Below are positions 34,521 through 46,149 of a DNA stretch of 64,000 nucleotides, one piece after another. Position 1 is the stretch's first letter; each line of letters starts with the position of its first letter. Source of the DNA: Nemophila menziesii. Lineage: Eukaryota; Streptophyta; Magnoliopsida; Boraginales; Hydrophyllaceae. The notes beneath the pieces are model-generated. The model searched no databases and was not told the DNA's origin. It saw only the letters and a list, made by a program, of their open reading frames with translations. The stretch is taken from the NCBI GenBank assembly GCA_029959085.1, contig JARWIR010000016.1, forward strand, positions 5,749,441 to 5,813,440. The letters run 5' to 3'. A program made the translations under genes and the position numbers.

Positions 34521-35200
34521 AAAAAAACTCAAACTCATGTATAACGGTAATATAAGGGCATGGAAATGCTTATTTTAGAATAAAAGAATGTTTTAATAAG
34601 AAAATATAAAAATTTGAAAAATTATTTAATAACTTGAAAAATTATGTAAAAAATTGAAAATAATGGGTATTTTTTGTTTGGTTCGTGAAAATAATGGTTA
34701 TTTTCCGTTTTCATTCTCTGTATTTTTCAAAATATTTATAAAAACGTGTTTGGTTAAAGAATATGAAAACAGTTTTCTGGAAAAATTAAATGAAAATACT
34801 GTTATATTAGAGAACATGAAATCGACGTTTTTCATATTTTTTGAAAATATTGAAAAAGAAAACAAACATCATTTGTGAAAATATATTTTGAAAACGAAAA
34901 CAGAAAATGTTTTTACAACCCAAACAAGATTTTAAACATGTTTTCATTCTCTGTATTTAATTTTTAAATATAGAGAATGATTTTTAAAAGTGTTTTCAAA
35001 GTCTTAAAAATGTTTAAGACTCTAATAATCCTTTTAAAAGAAAATATTTTCAATATTCTTTCAAAAGTGTTTTTAGAGTTTTAAACATTTTTAAAACTAT
35101 AAAAAAAAATTTAAATATTTTTTATAAAAAACTTCTAAAAATATTTATAGTGTTTTTTTTTTAGAAAAAGGAACTCCAAACGGACACTAAATTGTTTAGA
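34521..35200. repeat. AT-rich MITE-like DNA
   Basis: The words GTGTTTGGTTAAAG and CTGTATTT with CATTCTCT recur, and a near palindrome lies at about 34940-34980 (CATTCTCTGTATTT, AAATATAGAGAATG). The right edge (near 35170) has CTCCAAACGGACACTAAATT, a form seen at the ends of plant MITEs. Precise ends and duplications are not readable. Confidence 0.4.
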
Positions 35201-35569
35201 AACTCAATTTTCTTGATATCTCAAATTTATTTCAATTAAATCATAATAGACTTAAAACACTACATAAAAATATTGCATATACCATTACTTTTTTAAAAGA
35301 TAATTTAAACTGAAATGAAGTTCAATTTTAAAATTTTGCGAATATTTTAGAAAAAAAATTCAAACATTGATAAATTAATAAACAAAACTACTTTTATTTT
35401 TATTTTTTTATTCCTCTAACTCCTAGATTCCTATGACCACGACTCATCTCGCTTTTTCGGAGTTGGAGTCGGGTAGTGCGAAGAGTAATGTGCACATGTG
35501 AGATTAAACCCCATTACTCCTAAATCCTAAAGATTAAATCCCATAACTTTTCAATCCTAAAGATTATAA
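35201..35569. other. Intergenic, nothing recognised
   Basis: AT-rich DNA with one GC-richer patch near 35440-35480. No gene or repeat was identified. Confidence 0.35.
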
Positions 35570-36050
35570 CACATATCTTCTCATGTGCATGGTCATCTCA
35601 TTTGGAAGTTTAAAGAAATAAAAGAGATACACACAACTTGAGGTGGTTTGATTCATGTAAAATTAGTCAACTATTTAAAGTCTATTTGATTCTTAGGATT
35701 TTGCAAGATCCTCCCTTATAATCTCTTGTAACTCTTAAAGGCGAGAATACAAACTTTTACAACCACTTTGAAATACCCTCGGAAGCAAACTATTGTGTTA
35801 TCGCTAATACAAGCACACTCAGACCGAGTGTATAATCTACACTCGAACCGTGTACAATTTATACTCATGATAGTATTTCACAAGCCTGTGAATTCTTCCC
35901 ATGAATATAACCACACAAGTAAACCAAGTATACTCTGATATTCACAAAACCACTTCACACATTCGTGAAACCTTCACTCGTGTCTACACCTACACAATAT
36001 CACAAATCACTCTCTCATAATATTTTGAAGATCAAACTTCTCACTTAAAC
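35570..36050. mobile_element. Copia LTR-like fragment
   Basis: It resembles 25830-26060: TTTTACAACCACT, AAACTATTGTGTTATCGC versus AAACTCTTGTGCTATCGC, and repeated short clauses with TGTATAATCTACACTC. It lies just before the SINE, and its ends cannot be fixed. Confidence 0.4.
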
Positions 36051-36069
36051 AAGAGGATTACTAGGCGAA

Positions 36070-36235
36070 TCCCCTCCCTAACGGGTGTAAAGTAAGAGGT
36101 ACAAGGCTCGAACCCCTCCCTGAACATGGGTAACCTAGTTCTGATTTACTTGAGAATATACATAGAGAGATGTGTATATCTCCGTGGGATTAGTCAGTAC
36201 GCGCAAGTAAACCCGAATCACCTATGTACAAAAAA
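36070..36235 (+). mobile_element. Au-type SINE, copy 2
   Basis: AAGAGGTACAAGGCTCGAACC with CCTCCCTGAACATGGG matches the complement of the copy at 20700-20862. It includes the tRNA-type box B and a tail TGGGATTAGTCAGTACGCGC related to the Au 3' end. The box A head has decayed. Confidence 0.7.
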
Positions 36236-36924
36236 AGAGGACTACCAGGGAATAAGATTAATCCTAATATACCAAATCTCTATACTCCATGATGAGTAAA
36301 TAGAATACTAAATAGGGTTAGACAAAACAATACAAATTTGATATTGAGTAATAAGAAAATAGCCATTTTTTGCTTAGTACTCACTGATTTGCTGGTTAGT
36401 TCTCTGAGTAGTGCTTTTACTGGTGAATTCTCTGAATAATGATTTTGCTAGTGAATCTCTGTATATTGATTTTGTTAGTGAATTCTCTAGACTCCGGGTC
36501 ATGATTTTACTGCTAAGTTCGCTGACTTTTTTTTTTCAAATAATTGAGTATTAACAAAAAATCATTGAGTAATGGCCGATTTGTTCGCATATATGTTACT
36601 CCATCATTTTTTCAAATATGTTCTTCTTCATGGCTCCTAACCAAGACTAAATCTATTCTGTTAGGAGCTCAAAATTTGATGCGAAAATAGCTTAAAGGTG
36701 TTGTAAAAATGTTATAAAAATAGATCTTGAAATGCTACAATGGGTTGAAGAGAGAGAAGAAATGAATGAAAAATAAAATTTTGAAAAGTTAGTTTTTTAT
36801 ATATATTTTAATTTTTTACTATATAATCTTAAAGATCTTCTAATAGAATTTTAATAGAAGAATGTAGTAAAAAAATCTCTATGAATTACAATACTGATTT
36901 CCAAAACTCATATGTCAATCAACC
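36236..36924. other. AT-rich intergenic
   Basis: Imperfect repeats of TGCTAGTGAATTCTCTG-like clauses occur at about 36395-36510, three or four times. No gene was recognised. Confidence 0.4.
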
Positions 36925-37090
36925 ATGTGGGTTAGCTCAATGACCAAAACCTACCTTGTCTTTCACTTAGGAGGTACAAGATTCGAGGTCCTTCCTTGAA
37001 CATGGAGAACCTAGTTTTGATTAAGTGTGAATATACATGGGAGACGTGTATATTTAGTTACAATATATTATGGTAGGCATGTACAATGTT
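36925..37090 (+). mobile_element. Au-type SINE, copy 3
   Basis: This copy keeps a tRNA-like head, TGGGTTAGCTCAATGACC (box A), and a box B-like AGATTCGAGGTCC, followed by CTTGAACATGG and a shared TATACATGGGAGACGTGTAT body. The Au 3' tail is lost. It lies about 300 bp upstream of mTERF copy C. Confidence 0.68.
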
Positions 37091-37344
37091 GGGTAACCTC
37101 GCGTATTACTTGAGCTTTTATAGGAAAACACGATCTCGAAAGCCCTACGTTAGGATTGGCCGAGCCCGCATGATAAATTTTATAAGGGTTGGGCTAGATT
37201 TTTAAATTACGGGTTGACGGCTGTTTAGGCCCAACTCGAAGTTGGGCCTAAATCCATATATGATGATACTATACGGCAAGGATAAAGCAAAGCCGCGTCG
37301 TCGTGCCAGCCTCCGAAGGTTTCAGAGGGAAAATCAAATATAGA

Positions 37345-37397
37345 AGAGTAGAAGAGAAGTTTAGGCGAAATCTTTCCGCCATTCTTAAATTCTAACA
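37345..37397 (+). promoter_or_regulatory. Conserved proximal 5' UTR of mTERF copy C
   Basis: GAAGTTTAGGCGAAATCTTT lies about 25-50 bases before the ATG, as in the other three copies. The more distal GCAGAGCAATG block found upstream of A, B and D is not recognisable here, so the upstream promoter of this copy has diverged or been replaced. Confidence 0.5.
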
Positions 37398-38540
37398 ATG
37401 TTTAATTTCATTTGCAAATCTTTTCCTCGTTTTAAGCATTCTTTAACAACTTCATCAACACATAAACTGCGTATCCTTCAGCTCAACCACTTGTTATCAT
37501 TCTCATCAAAATGTGAAAAAGAGTACTCATTTTCTGTTAAGTACCTCTCAGATAAATGTGGGTTTTCACCAGAAAGGGCACTTTCAGCTTCGAAGTACAT
37601 TAAAAATATTACCAACCCGGACAAACCCGATGCAGTTATATTTTTCTTAAAGAACCAAGGGTTTACTGAAACACAAGTCTTCAAAATCATAAGGAGTCAT
37701 CCTCGGGTTGCTTTGTCTGATCCTGAAAACACTCTTTTGCCTAAGATTAATTTTTTTCTGTCTCAAGGTGTTTCGAAAGCAGATCTGACAACAACATTAG
37801 CTGCATCACCTGATATATTTTCAACGAATTTGGATAGAAAAGTTATACCCGCTTTTAGTTGTTTGAAGAAATTATTTGGTTATTCTGGAGATGCAATATT
37901 TACAGTTAAACGATGTCCAAGGTTGATAACACATTTTCATAATGTGGTTTCAAACATAGAAACTTTGAGAAAGGTTAGTGTGCCTGAGATTAGAATTAAG
38001 AGTTTTTTGAAATGTTGGCCACGCGCATTGACCTCTCCTCCTATTAGATTTAAACAAGTTGTTAAAGAGGTTAACAAGATGGGTGTTAATCCTGCAAAAT
38101 CAACTTTCTTCACAGCAATTTCTGCTATATTTGCGCTTAGTAGGTTCTCTTGGAAAAAGAAAATGGATCTTTACAAAAAATGGGGTTGTTCTGAGGATAA
38201 GGTTTTGGCAGAATTTGTGACAAACCCTAGGTGTATGATGGTTTCTGAGGATAAGATTGATAGAATAATTGGGTTTTTTGTGAATGAATTTGGTTGGGAT
38301 CCCTCAAGGTTGATGCACAATTCAAAATTACTTTCTTATAATTTTAACAGAAGAATTATTCCCAGGTGTGCAGTTTACAAAATTCTGCATTCAAAAGGTT
38401 TCATTAAAGAAGATTCTAGCTTGTATACATTGGTATGTTTGTCAGAGGAGAAGTTTCTTAAAAAGTATGTGGAGTGTTATAAAAAAGAAGCTCCTGAGGT
38501 GTTAAAACTCTATAAGGAAAAGATGAAACCTGCAGTGTGA
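37398..38540 (+). CDS. mTERF-family protein, copy C (intact, 380 aa)
   Basis: Intronless mTERF gene on the opposite strand to copies A and B, about 3 kb from copy B, head to head. The N-terminal transit-like segment is the most diverged of the set (CKSFPRFKHSL, HKLRILQLNHLL) and one extra residue occurs near position 69 (KNITNPD). The helix array is complete from CGFSPERALSASKY to the C-terminus, and the middle third is nearly the same as copy B. The frame is clean with its own TGA. It is probably an organelle-targeted nucleic-acid binding protein; any specific function is unknown. Confidence 0.95.
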   Translation: MFNFICKSFPRFKHSLTTSSTHKLRILQLNHLLSFSSKCEKEYSFSVKYLSDKCGFSPERALSASKYIKNITNPDKPDAVIFFLKNQGFTETQVFKIIRSHPRVALSDPENTLLPKINFFLSQGVSKADLTTTLAASPDIFSTNLDRKVIPAFSCLKKLFGYSGDAIFTVKRCPRLITHFHNVVSNIETLRKVSVPEIRIKSFLKCWPRALTSPPIRFKQVVKEVNKMGVNPAKSTFFTAISAIFALSRFSWKKKMDLYKKWGCSEDKVLAEFVTNPRCMMVSEDKIDRIIGFFVNEFGWDPSRLMHNSKLLSYNFNRRIIPRCAVYKILHSKGFIKEDSSLYTLVCLSEEKFLKKYVECYKKEAPEVLKLYKEKMKPAV

Positions 38541-39149
38541 TTAATATTAATTAGGCTTTATATCATATGCATTCCTTACATGTTAAAAGACTGTACTTCA
38601 GTCTCTCTGTTGATGGCGAAAAGAAGCAATTACTTCACTCCCCATTACCCTAGGCCAATGGTTCACTCGCATAGCACAATTGTATTACTTCTCTTACATA
38701 AAACCAGAAAAGGTAGAAATTTCAAAACTCTTTCGCAATACAAAGTTTTTAAACATCGAAAACAAGATTTGTTAGTTTAGCTATTCTATTTACCTGTCGT
38801 TTTGTTAACCATGGTTACCATTAATTTTTGGTATTTAAGATATATGAACGTAAGATGGTTAATTGACCCATTAGGGATTCTGATTTGGTTGCTAAGATTT
38901 CTATTTTTTTGGTTTTTAACTGAAAATGATGTTATTCCCTTTCGAAATAGATAATATCATAGGGATTTCGTGATGTTGGATTCTATATTTGGAAATAGGT
39001 ATTTAGATTATGTAAGTGATAATCCAGTGAATAAATTTATTTTTTCGGATGGGTATATACCCAATAATTTGCTGGATTGATTAAAGTTTATTCTTAATAT
39101 TTGATTTTGACTACTTTGGGTATTTAACCACACAAATATGGAAACGTTG
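38541..39149. other. 3' flank of mTERF copy C
   Basis: TTAATTAGGCTTTATATCATAT-like sequence just after the stop is shared with the 3' end of the pseudogene at 62000, in keeping with duplication of whole units. No further gene was seen. Confidence 0.45.
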
Positions 39150-40180
39150 ATTATATACCCACAGCAACAAATAAGAAGATACCAATAAGCAGTACGAAAA
39201 TTGAGTTAAACAATATAGTCTCGATTAGAAGTTATGGGAAGGGCTGTCATTTCCGAAATTGTGCTGTTAAGTAACATCTTCAGACTCTTTTCCTATATAC
39301 ATGGTGGTGACTAGAAGAAGAAAACCAAGTACCAATTGTATTTGTATAAAGAAATGAAGCAATGAAAATGTAACCTCAAAGCTGTTTATGAAAAGAAACA
39401 AAGGAAACTCAACAAGAGACATTATTTGTGTCAAGGAAAGGATAAAACAGAGGTTAGTTTTTAGTGAAGGAGATGAGAATTAAACAAGCCATCAAATTAT
39501 GCACCATTCATTTCTCTTATCTGTTGATGCAATCAGGACGGATCCAAATCCTCTTATAGATCACAACTATCAAAACTAGGATTGCAAGGATGTAAAGGGG
39601 AACAAGTTACAACAAAGCTTGAGCAATCATTGTACTACTACTACCTTAGTTTTCTTTTCCAATACATGAAACTGGAAACAGGATCATTTTCATTATGAAT
39701 TGTGCCGAATCTTAGTCTAAATCAAACAAATATTTCATACAAGTACTGTGTTTGTTTTAAAGAAGCTTTGTTTAAGTCATTTAGAAAAAAACCAAAAAAT
39801 TGACAACCCCATTTCCTTCTACAATTTTATCTATTTTGGAAATAAACTGTTAGGGCAAAGTTAAAAAAAGCTATCTCTTGTTTTTTCCCATCCTTGGTTT
39901 GAACAAAGAACAACTCAGAGGTCACCTAAATTACCTTAAATCTCCTTATGATAAAAAACTTACTTGGACGCCAGGCTCCCATTGCCCCTCATGTCCATTA
40001 TCTAGAGACTATTTATCTCATTAGTCATTACTTAACCAAAAGGGATCCCAAGTGAACTTGTTGATGATAAGGGGCTTTGAGGTAATTTTAGTGACCATAT
40101 TTTACCCCACCTATAGCATTAAATAATAAAAAAAAACCTCTCGTGACTGCTGAATTATGTTAATGGACCAAAGCTACACA
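39150..40180. repeat. Noncoding segment duplicated at 16430-17500
   Basis: This is the partner of the segment described at 16430, with the same order of blocks. It starts about 600 bp after mTERF copy C. The paired segment has no mTERF gene nearby. Confidence 0.65.
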
Positions 40181-41029
40181 AAACAAAAGTAAAGGTATAG
40201 GAATACATAAATATTTTTTTGTGTAAGGTAGGAAACCTATAAAACCAAATGTCAAATTTTTATAAAAAAATCAAAAAATTCATAAATATAGATATAAACC
40301 TACCCATCTATATGTAGATAAAAATTGGACTAATTATGAATTTTTAAAAAATTTAGTAGACACGACCGTATGGTGTAATTGACAAATCTATTTTTGTGTA
40401 TTATAATAATTCATAAAGCGGAATATCAAAATTAGAAAAATATAATCAGAAAATTCATAAATGTGGATGTTAATTTGTCACGTTCAAAAACGTAATTTAA
40501 AATTAATTATTGTTTTCATAAAAAAACACGGACGCGTGCATGTGATGAGATTAGTTGGTGGTGATTGGTGATGCCGATGGTGGCTGAACTAGTCGGTGAT
40601 GGTTGTGGGTAAAGGTAGTGGTTGTCGGTGAATAATAATGGAGGTGTACCATAGTGGTGAATACATGAGGTGGTGGTGATGATCGATAGCGGTGACCGTA
40701 TTTTAGAATAAAAATAAAATAAAATAAAATAAATAAGTATTATATAATAAAAAATAAAAAATTATATTAAAGGTAACTGTGGTATAAAATTAACCTTTCA
40801 TCTTAAATAGAAAATATTTTTTTTAACTTGTGATTAAGTAGGAAGTCAAAATCTCCTTCCTATTATTTAGAATGAAAACCAATAATTCATAATTAATTGA
40901 GAATTATCCCTTAAATAATTTAAAATATTAAAAAATCAATTAAATAAATCAACGCATTGACTAACGACTAAAATGAGGAATATACCTTTATAGGCCTCAA
41001 ATTCAAAAATGAGAATTTTAAGGGCCTAG
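40181..41029. other. AT-rich DNA with a GGTGGT-rich patch
   Basis: The stretch at about 40550-40690 repeats GGTGGTGATTGG, GTGATGGTTGTGG and GTGGTGGTGATGATCG clauses without a sustained frame. No gene was recognised. Confidence 0.35.
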
Positions 41030-42230
41030 TTTGATGTTATGTTTTTAAGGGCATACCTAGGGATTTTTCTGGTTTTGGTTACATTTTTAGGGGGTACACA
41101 CCCACTATTTCTATTTTTTAATTACATTATAAGTCCTTGTTGAATTTTCATGGTTATAATTTTCTTACGCATGTCCTTTTGTGGCCCGTTAATGGTGGTT
41201 ACCCCTTAAAAATAGCTTGCTTGAAAAAATACCCCCTGAAAAATACAAAACAACGGGTATATATCCCCCTGAAAATGCAAATAAGGGGTACGTAAGTACC
41301 CACTATTTTTTTAATTACATATTGAGTCCCTATTGCTCAAAGTTCAATGTTCTTTATTCCTTGTTCAGGTCAGTCCAAAGTGGTGGTGAACAACAATAAC
41401 TACAAAAACAGTGGGTCTATTACCCACTAAAACAACACGATTACCCACTAAAACCGCACAAAACAGTGGGTATAAACCCCCTAAAACGCAAAAAAGAGGT
41501 ATTTACCCCTGGAATATACAAATCTGAAAATGAACCCACCTGTAGAAACAGAACAACATATAAAATAAATTATTAAAAAAATTGAAACCCAACAAAGATC
41601 TCGGCGAAATGGGCTGCGAAATGGCCACAGTGGTGGCGGATCTGATCTCTAATGGAGAAGAAAGAGGTTGTATTGTGCAGAGAAGAAATGGTGGTGGGGC
41701 GGCGACCTCTGGGGCGGCCAGATCTGGTGGTGGTGGTGGTTATCTGGTGCAGCGATTCTATGGTGATGACGAACGCTGCTGTAAATGGAGGATAGGGCGG
41801 TGGTGAATCGTCTCGGCGGCGGCGCTGCAAATCTAGATGGAAGCAGCAGAGATCGACGAAACAGAGCAGCAGCAGAGATCGACGAAACGCAGCAGCAAAT
41901 CTCCATGGCAGCAGCAACAAGGCTGGACCTCACGAACTGGATCTCGATGGCAGACGCAACAGGCTTGAGGGTGGTGGATCTACAGCAGTGGCGAGGTTGG
42001 GTTGGTGGATTTGCAGCAGCAGCGGGGCTGCAACTCGATCCTGGAGGCGATAATGGTGGTGGGGTTGCTGGACAGCAGGCTTGGGGTTGGTGGATCTGTA
42101 GCAGCGTCGGGTTTTTGGGGTGGTGGCAGTGATGTTGGTGGTCAGTGGGGTGGTGGTGGTGAGAGGCGCGGGGATTGGTGATGGTGGATGGAGAGAGAAA
42201 GGGGGAGGGGTGGGTTTTTCTGCAATTTTT
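41030..42230. mobile_element. MULE-like repeat, copy 1
   Basis: It shares a plan with 56000-56860. First come several partial palindromes built on GTGGGTAT and ACCCAC (41090-41520). Next is a stretch resembling ATTATAAGTCCTTGTTGAATTT. Then comes a GC-rich tract whose minus strand looks like a CT-rich leader (plus-strand GAGAGAGAAAGGGGGAGGGG near 42192). No transposase remains. A long minus-strand open stretch at 42266-41649 is low-complexity (His, Pro, Ser) and is not a convincing protein. Family assignment rests on the relation to 56000-58133, which has a MULE transposase fragment. Confidence 0.5.
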
Positions 42231-43054
42231 TTTATTAATGGGCCGACTAAAATGCACCGATTCCATCCAGAAAAGGTAACACGTTACATTTTTACTATAG
42301 TGAAAATAAATTGATAATTACAAAACTAAAGAGGTATTTATTCTAAATAATATAAAAGTACAAGAGTATAAATATTTAGAATGACTAATTTATCTTTGTA
42401 AATTAACTAGAGATCATATTTATATTATATGTGATCAAATAAAAATATAATTTATTTAAAATATTTAAATTATAATTAAAATCTACGACAGTCTAATAAG
42501 AAAGGTACATTTGAATATATTTAATTTAAAATTAAAAATATTTGTAATTAACAGGTAATTGGTCTAAAAATGGAATTTATTTTTATATTTATCGAGGTAG
42601 TATAATTAAAGGTTTGTGCGAGGTATTAAGCCGAAATAAAAGTCCAGCTAGGTGAGATTATGAGATTAGTACATAAATGATCCAGCTGAGTTGTCAGTAG
42701 TCCCCACGTAACCCAGCTAGAGCAGCATCTCTCCAGATAGAGCAGTTGGTGTTCTTTCAACCGTCGATTCACCAGAAAGGAAATAAAAACAATTATACAA
42801 CAAATAAAAATATTGAAAAAAACAACCATCAGCGAATATGAAATACAAGACTCCTCATCATATTTCCACCTACATATAATTATTACAACTGTTGATTGAA
42901 TCTTCTTTCTTTTCTTCTCTTCTTTACTTTCTTTAAGTATCTATTGAAAGTCTTTAATTTTATTATCCCAGATTTGTGATCAAGAAATAATAGCAATGAA
43001 ATGAAAAGAAAGCAAGAAAAGCTTTCAATTATAATATATTTTTATCAGATTTAA
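42231..43054 (+). other. Upstream region of the SOL1-like gene
   Basis: AT-rich DNA without long frames. It contains the promoter and 5' UTR of the carboxypeptidase gene, with a CT-rich tract (TCTTTCTTTTCTTCTCTTCT near 42903) about 140 bp before the ATG, a common leader feature. No clear TATA box could be chosen. Confidence 0.4.
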
Positions 43055-45455
43055 ATGGGTAGATTTGTTCCACAATTCTTTTATTTATTATTATTTGCTT
43101 ATTTTTCACTCGTCAATGGAAGAAGTGATCCCAATGAAACTCCAGTCACACCCATCAACCGCGATCTTTACCACACCAGGTAACTTTAAAAGCTCAAATT
43201 TCAAATAATTTTGTTTATATAAATTGTAATTTGAATTCGGTTATTTTTTTTAGTTAAAATTAATGTTCAGCCGTTGACTAGCAAGATCCAATTATTTAAA
43301 CCAAAAACTGTTACTCTTTTCACTAATTTATTTAATTATTTGTCTTTGATTTGGTAATCATTGTTATACACATGATTTATTACCTAGTTGAAGTTTAGTT
43401 ATAGTTGAAATTAACAAAACTGTTAATTTCACATTCGAGCTGTGAAACAACTTCACTAAGAATGAAAAAATGTAACTTTAGGGGTTACAATTTAGTATAA
43501 TTATTAAACTTTAGTGGTGTTTGATTAGTTTATAATTGATATAGTATGTTGATGTGTTTCAAATTATGCAGTGGGGCTTTATTAGAAGAAATTCAATCAT
43601 TGGTGCATCGGCATCCGGATAAACTCTCGGTGTGTCTCAATTTAATTTATTGGATTTATTTTGTATCATTTTTCTTTTATTCATGGTAATTATTATGCAG
43701 ATTGAGACAATGTCTGGTAAAAATAAGGGATACAATGTTGATACTACTGTAGTCACTTACAGTCGAAACAGGCAAAATGGTGATGACAGGACCAAGTTTA
43801 GGATCCTTCTTGTAAGTTTCTTACTAATTGAAAGAAATGTTTTTCAAGATCTAATAAAGAAGAGTGAAAAAAGAAAAATGTTAATTTGAAACGTAGTGTT
43901 TAGTGATTGGTTACTCCTCATTTTTGACAGATAAATTACTTGTATTCCAGACTTTTGGGCAACATGGAAGAGAACTCATTACTACTGAGCTTGCTTTAAG
44001 GATTCTTTCTATTCTTAGTGAAGAGGAATTTTTACCCAAAACAGATCGAGCTTCTCTAAATAACACCCTTGATAAGCTCATTATAAAGGTAAAACAGATT
44101 ATATGATTCACACTGTTACTTTATAATGTATGAGTGCTTCTTTTGACAGGTTGTACCAATCGAGAATTTGAATGGGCGTCAACTTGTTGAAGCTGGAGAA
44201 CTTTGTGAGAGGCGAAATGGTATTCTTTTTTGTTAAATATGGTGAAATAATACTGCTCAAAGATTGTTAAAGTTTATATTCTGTTATTTCAGGAAGAGGA
44301 GTTGATCTTAATAGAAACTGGAGTGTAGATTGGGGAAAGAAAGAAAAGGTGACATTTTTGCTCAATAATTGTGACTTCGGACTCTCTTAACTCACTCTTT
44401 AAACTTTTTCTGATCAGGATTATGATCCGTATGAAGAAAATCCAGGAAGTTCTGCATTTAGTGAACCAGAGAGTCAAATAATGCGGAAACTTTCGATTTC
44501 ATTTGAACCTCATTTGTGGGTTAATGTGCATTCTGGAATGGAGGTAGGTTCTATCTCTTTAATCATATTACCTCTTCTATTACTTGTAATAATGTTTATT
44601 TCATTGATGGTTTTTTATTTAGGCGCTATTTATGCCTTATGATCACAAAAATACAACCCCAGATGGATTACCTTCTCAGAGAATGAAATTAATTCTTGAA
44701 AGATTGAATAAACTTCACTTGGGAAATCGTTGCGTAGTTGGATCTGGTGGAGGCTCTGTTGGGTTAGTATTAGTATTAGTATTATTTCCACGTCACCTTT
44801 TTTTTTTTTTTTTTTTCATTTCTAATTTTTTGAATTTTGAATTATGGAATTATAGTTATCTAGCTCATGGTACAGCCACAGATTACATGTATGATATTGC
44901 AAGGGTGCCAATGGCTTTCACTTTCGAGGTTTGTGAATTCTTTAATTACTTTCTTTAATTCTTTAATTCTAACGAAATACATGTTTACTTGACAGATTTA
45001 CGGAGATAACAATGTCACGTTAAAAGATTGTTTTAAAATGTTCAATCCAAGTGATATTACAACGTATAATGTATGTTGAAAGTTATTCTTTTCGAATATA
45101 AAGATATTAAAAAAGTCTAAAAATGGTTTGTTTTGAGTTGTTGCAGAGAGTGTTGAACGATTGGTCAGCTGCATTTTTTACGATGTTTAGTATAGGGGCC
45201 CACCAAGTGGATGAGCCTAAAGAAACTCCGACAAACTTTGATAAATGGTTGTCTATAGATGATTATTTAAATGGTTATTTAATGGAGAGAAGAAGTAGAT
45301 ATGGGAAAAAGATGGAAGTGCTAGATCTTGGAATGCAAGAGATTAGGACATATTTTAGATTGTTTTTGTTATCTTCAGTTCTTTTACTATTTATGTTTTG
45401 TTCTAGAATTTCAAAGAGCACTAGACCCCTTGTTTCTGCTATGTCCTTGTCATGA
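43055..45455 (+). CDS. SOL1-like zinc carboxypeptidase (M14), 11 exons, 426 aa
   Basis: Exons: 43055-43179, 43572-43629, 43701-43811, 43951-44088, 44150-44219, 44293-44348, 44418-44543, 44623-44762, 44856-44928, 44996-45070, 45147-45455. All introns are GT-AG and the joined frame is 1281 bases with TGA. The protein is an M14 metallocarboxypeptidase of the carboxypeptidase D/E branch, like Arabidopsis SOL1, which trims C-terminal Arg or Lys from secreted peptide precursors such as CLE19. Residues 1-25 form a signal peptide. Zinc ligands are H103 and E106 (GQHGRE) and H224 (WVNVHSG). R175 lies in DLNRNW and the catalytic Glu is E299 (AFTFE). A C-terminal membrane helix at about 395-411 suggests a type I protein of the endosomal or Golgi route. 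Every exon is intact. Confidence 0.94.
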
Positions 45456-46149
45456 TATTTCAAGGTTTTGTTTCATTTAGATGAAGATTTAGTCAGTCAC
45501 AATGTAAGAGGAAATGAGGCCCAAAAGAGATTTCTCTTTTTCTTTTGGTCTCCACGTGTAATTTATGACAATAGTGTTATTATTATTCTTTTTACAACTG
45601 ATTTTGTTTTTCCACTCTTTTAAAGATGAAAATATGAGTTGTTTTTTCTTAACCTACTGCACGAAAAGTCAAAAAGCTTGGTTAGGACGTAGTATTGATA
45701 TTTTGTGGAATTGGACTTTATTAGTAGTAAAACTAGTTTTAATACAAAAAAAATTAAAGGGTTACTATCAATTTGTTACCGGACCTAGTTGTTCTAGAAT
45801 AATGATATTTCGCTTTATGATTTGTGAACTATGTTCATAAATTTCAGAATTCAATAAACTAATTCATAATTTTTTTATAAAGTCACATTTCTGCAGAGTA
45901 AAAAAATTGTGGCATAAATATTTGTTATCCACAAGTTGAAAAGAACCATACAAAGAATTACTATGAAAAGAACATCACTAATACATATAGGATAGTAATA
46001 AAGTCTTGTAAGTAAAGGAATTCGGAAGAGTTTTGATAGCATTATTGAGACATACATACAGTAAAGGTTGAATACAATTGCTAGTACAAATTATAACCAA
46101 GACAATCTTATTCTATAAAATGCTATTAATCATATTCACAATCGTAGGA
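45456..46149. other. 3' region between convergent genes
   Basis: It holds the 3' UTR of the carboxypeptidase gene, with an AATAAAC candidate poly(A) signal near 45852. An open stretch at 45565-45840 has no recognisable motif. Confidence 0.4.

Noticed and set aside
41649..42266. Minus-strand open frame of 205 codons
   Set aside because: It is His- and Pro-rich from GGTGGT-type DNA in a repeat, and overlapping frames on both strands are equally open.
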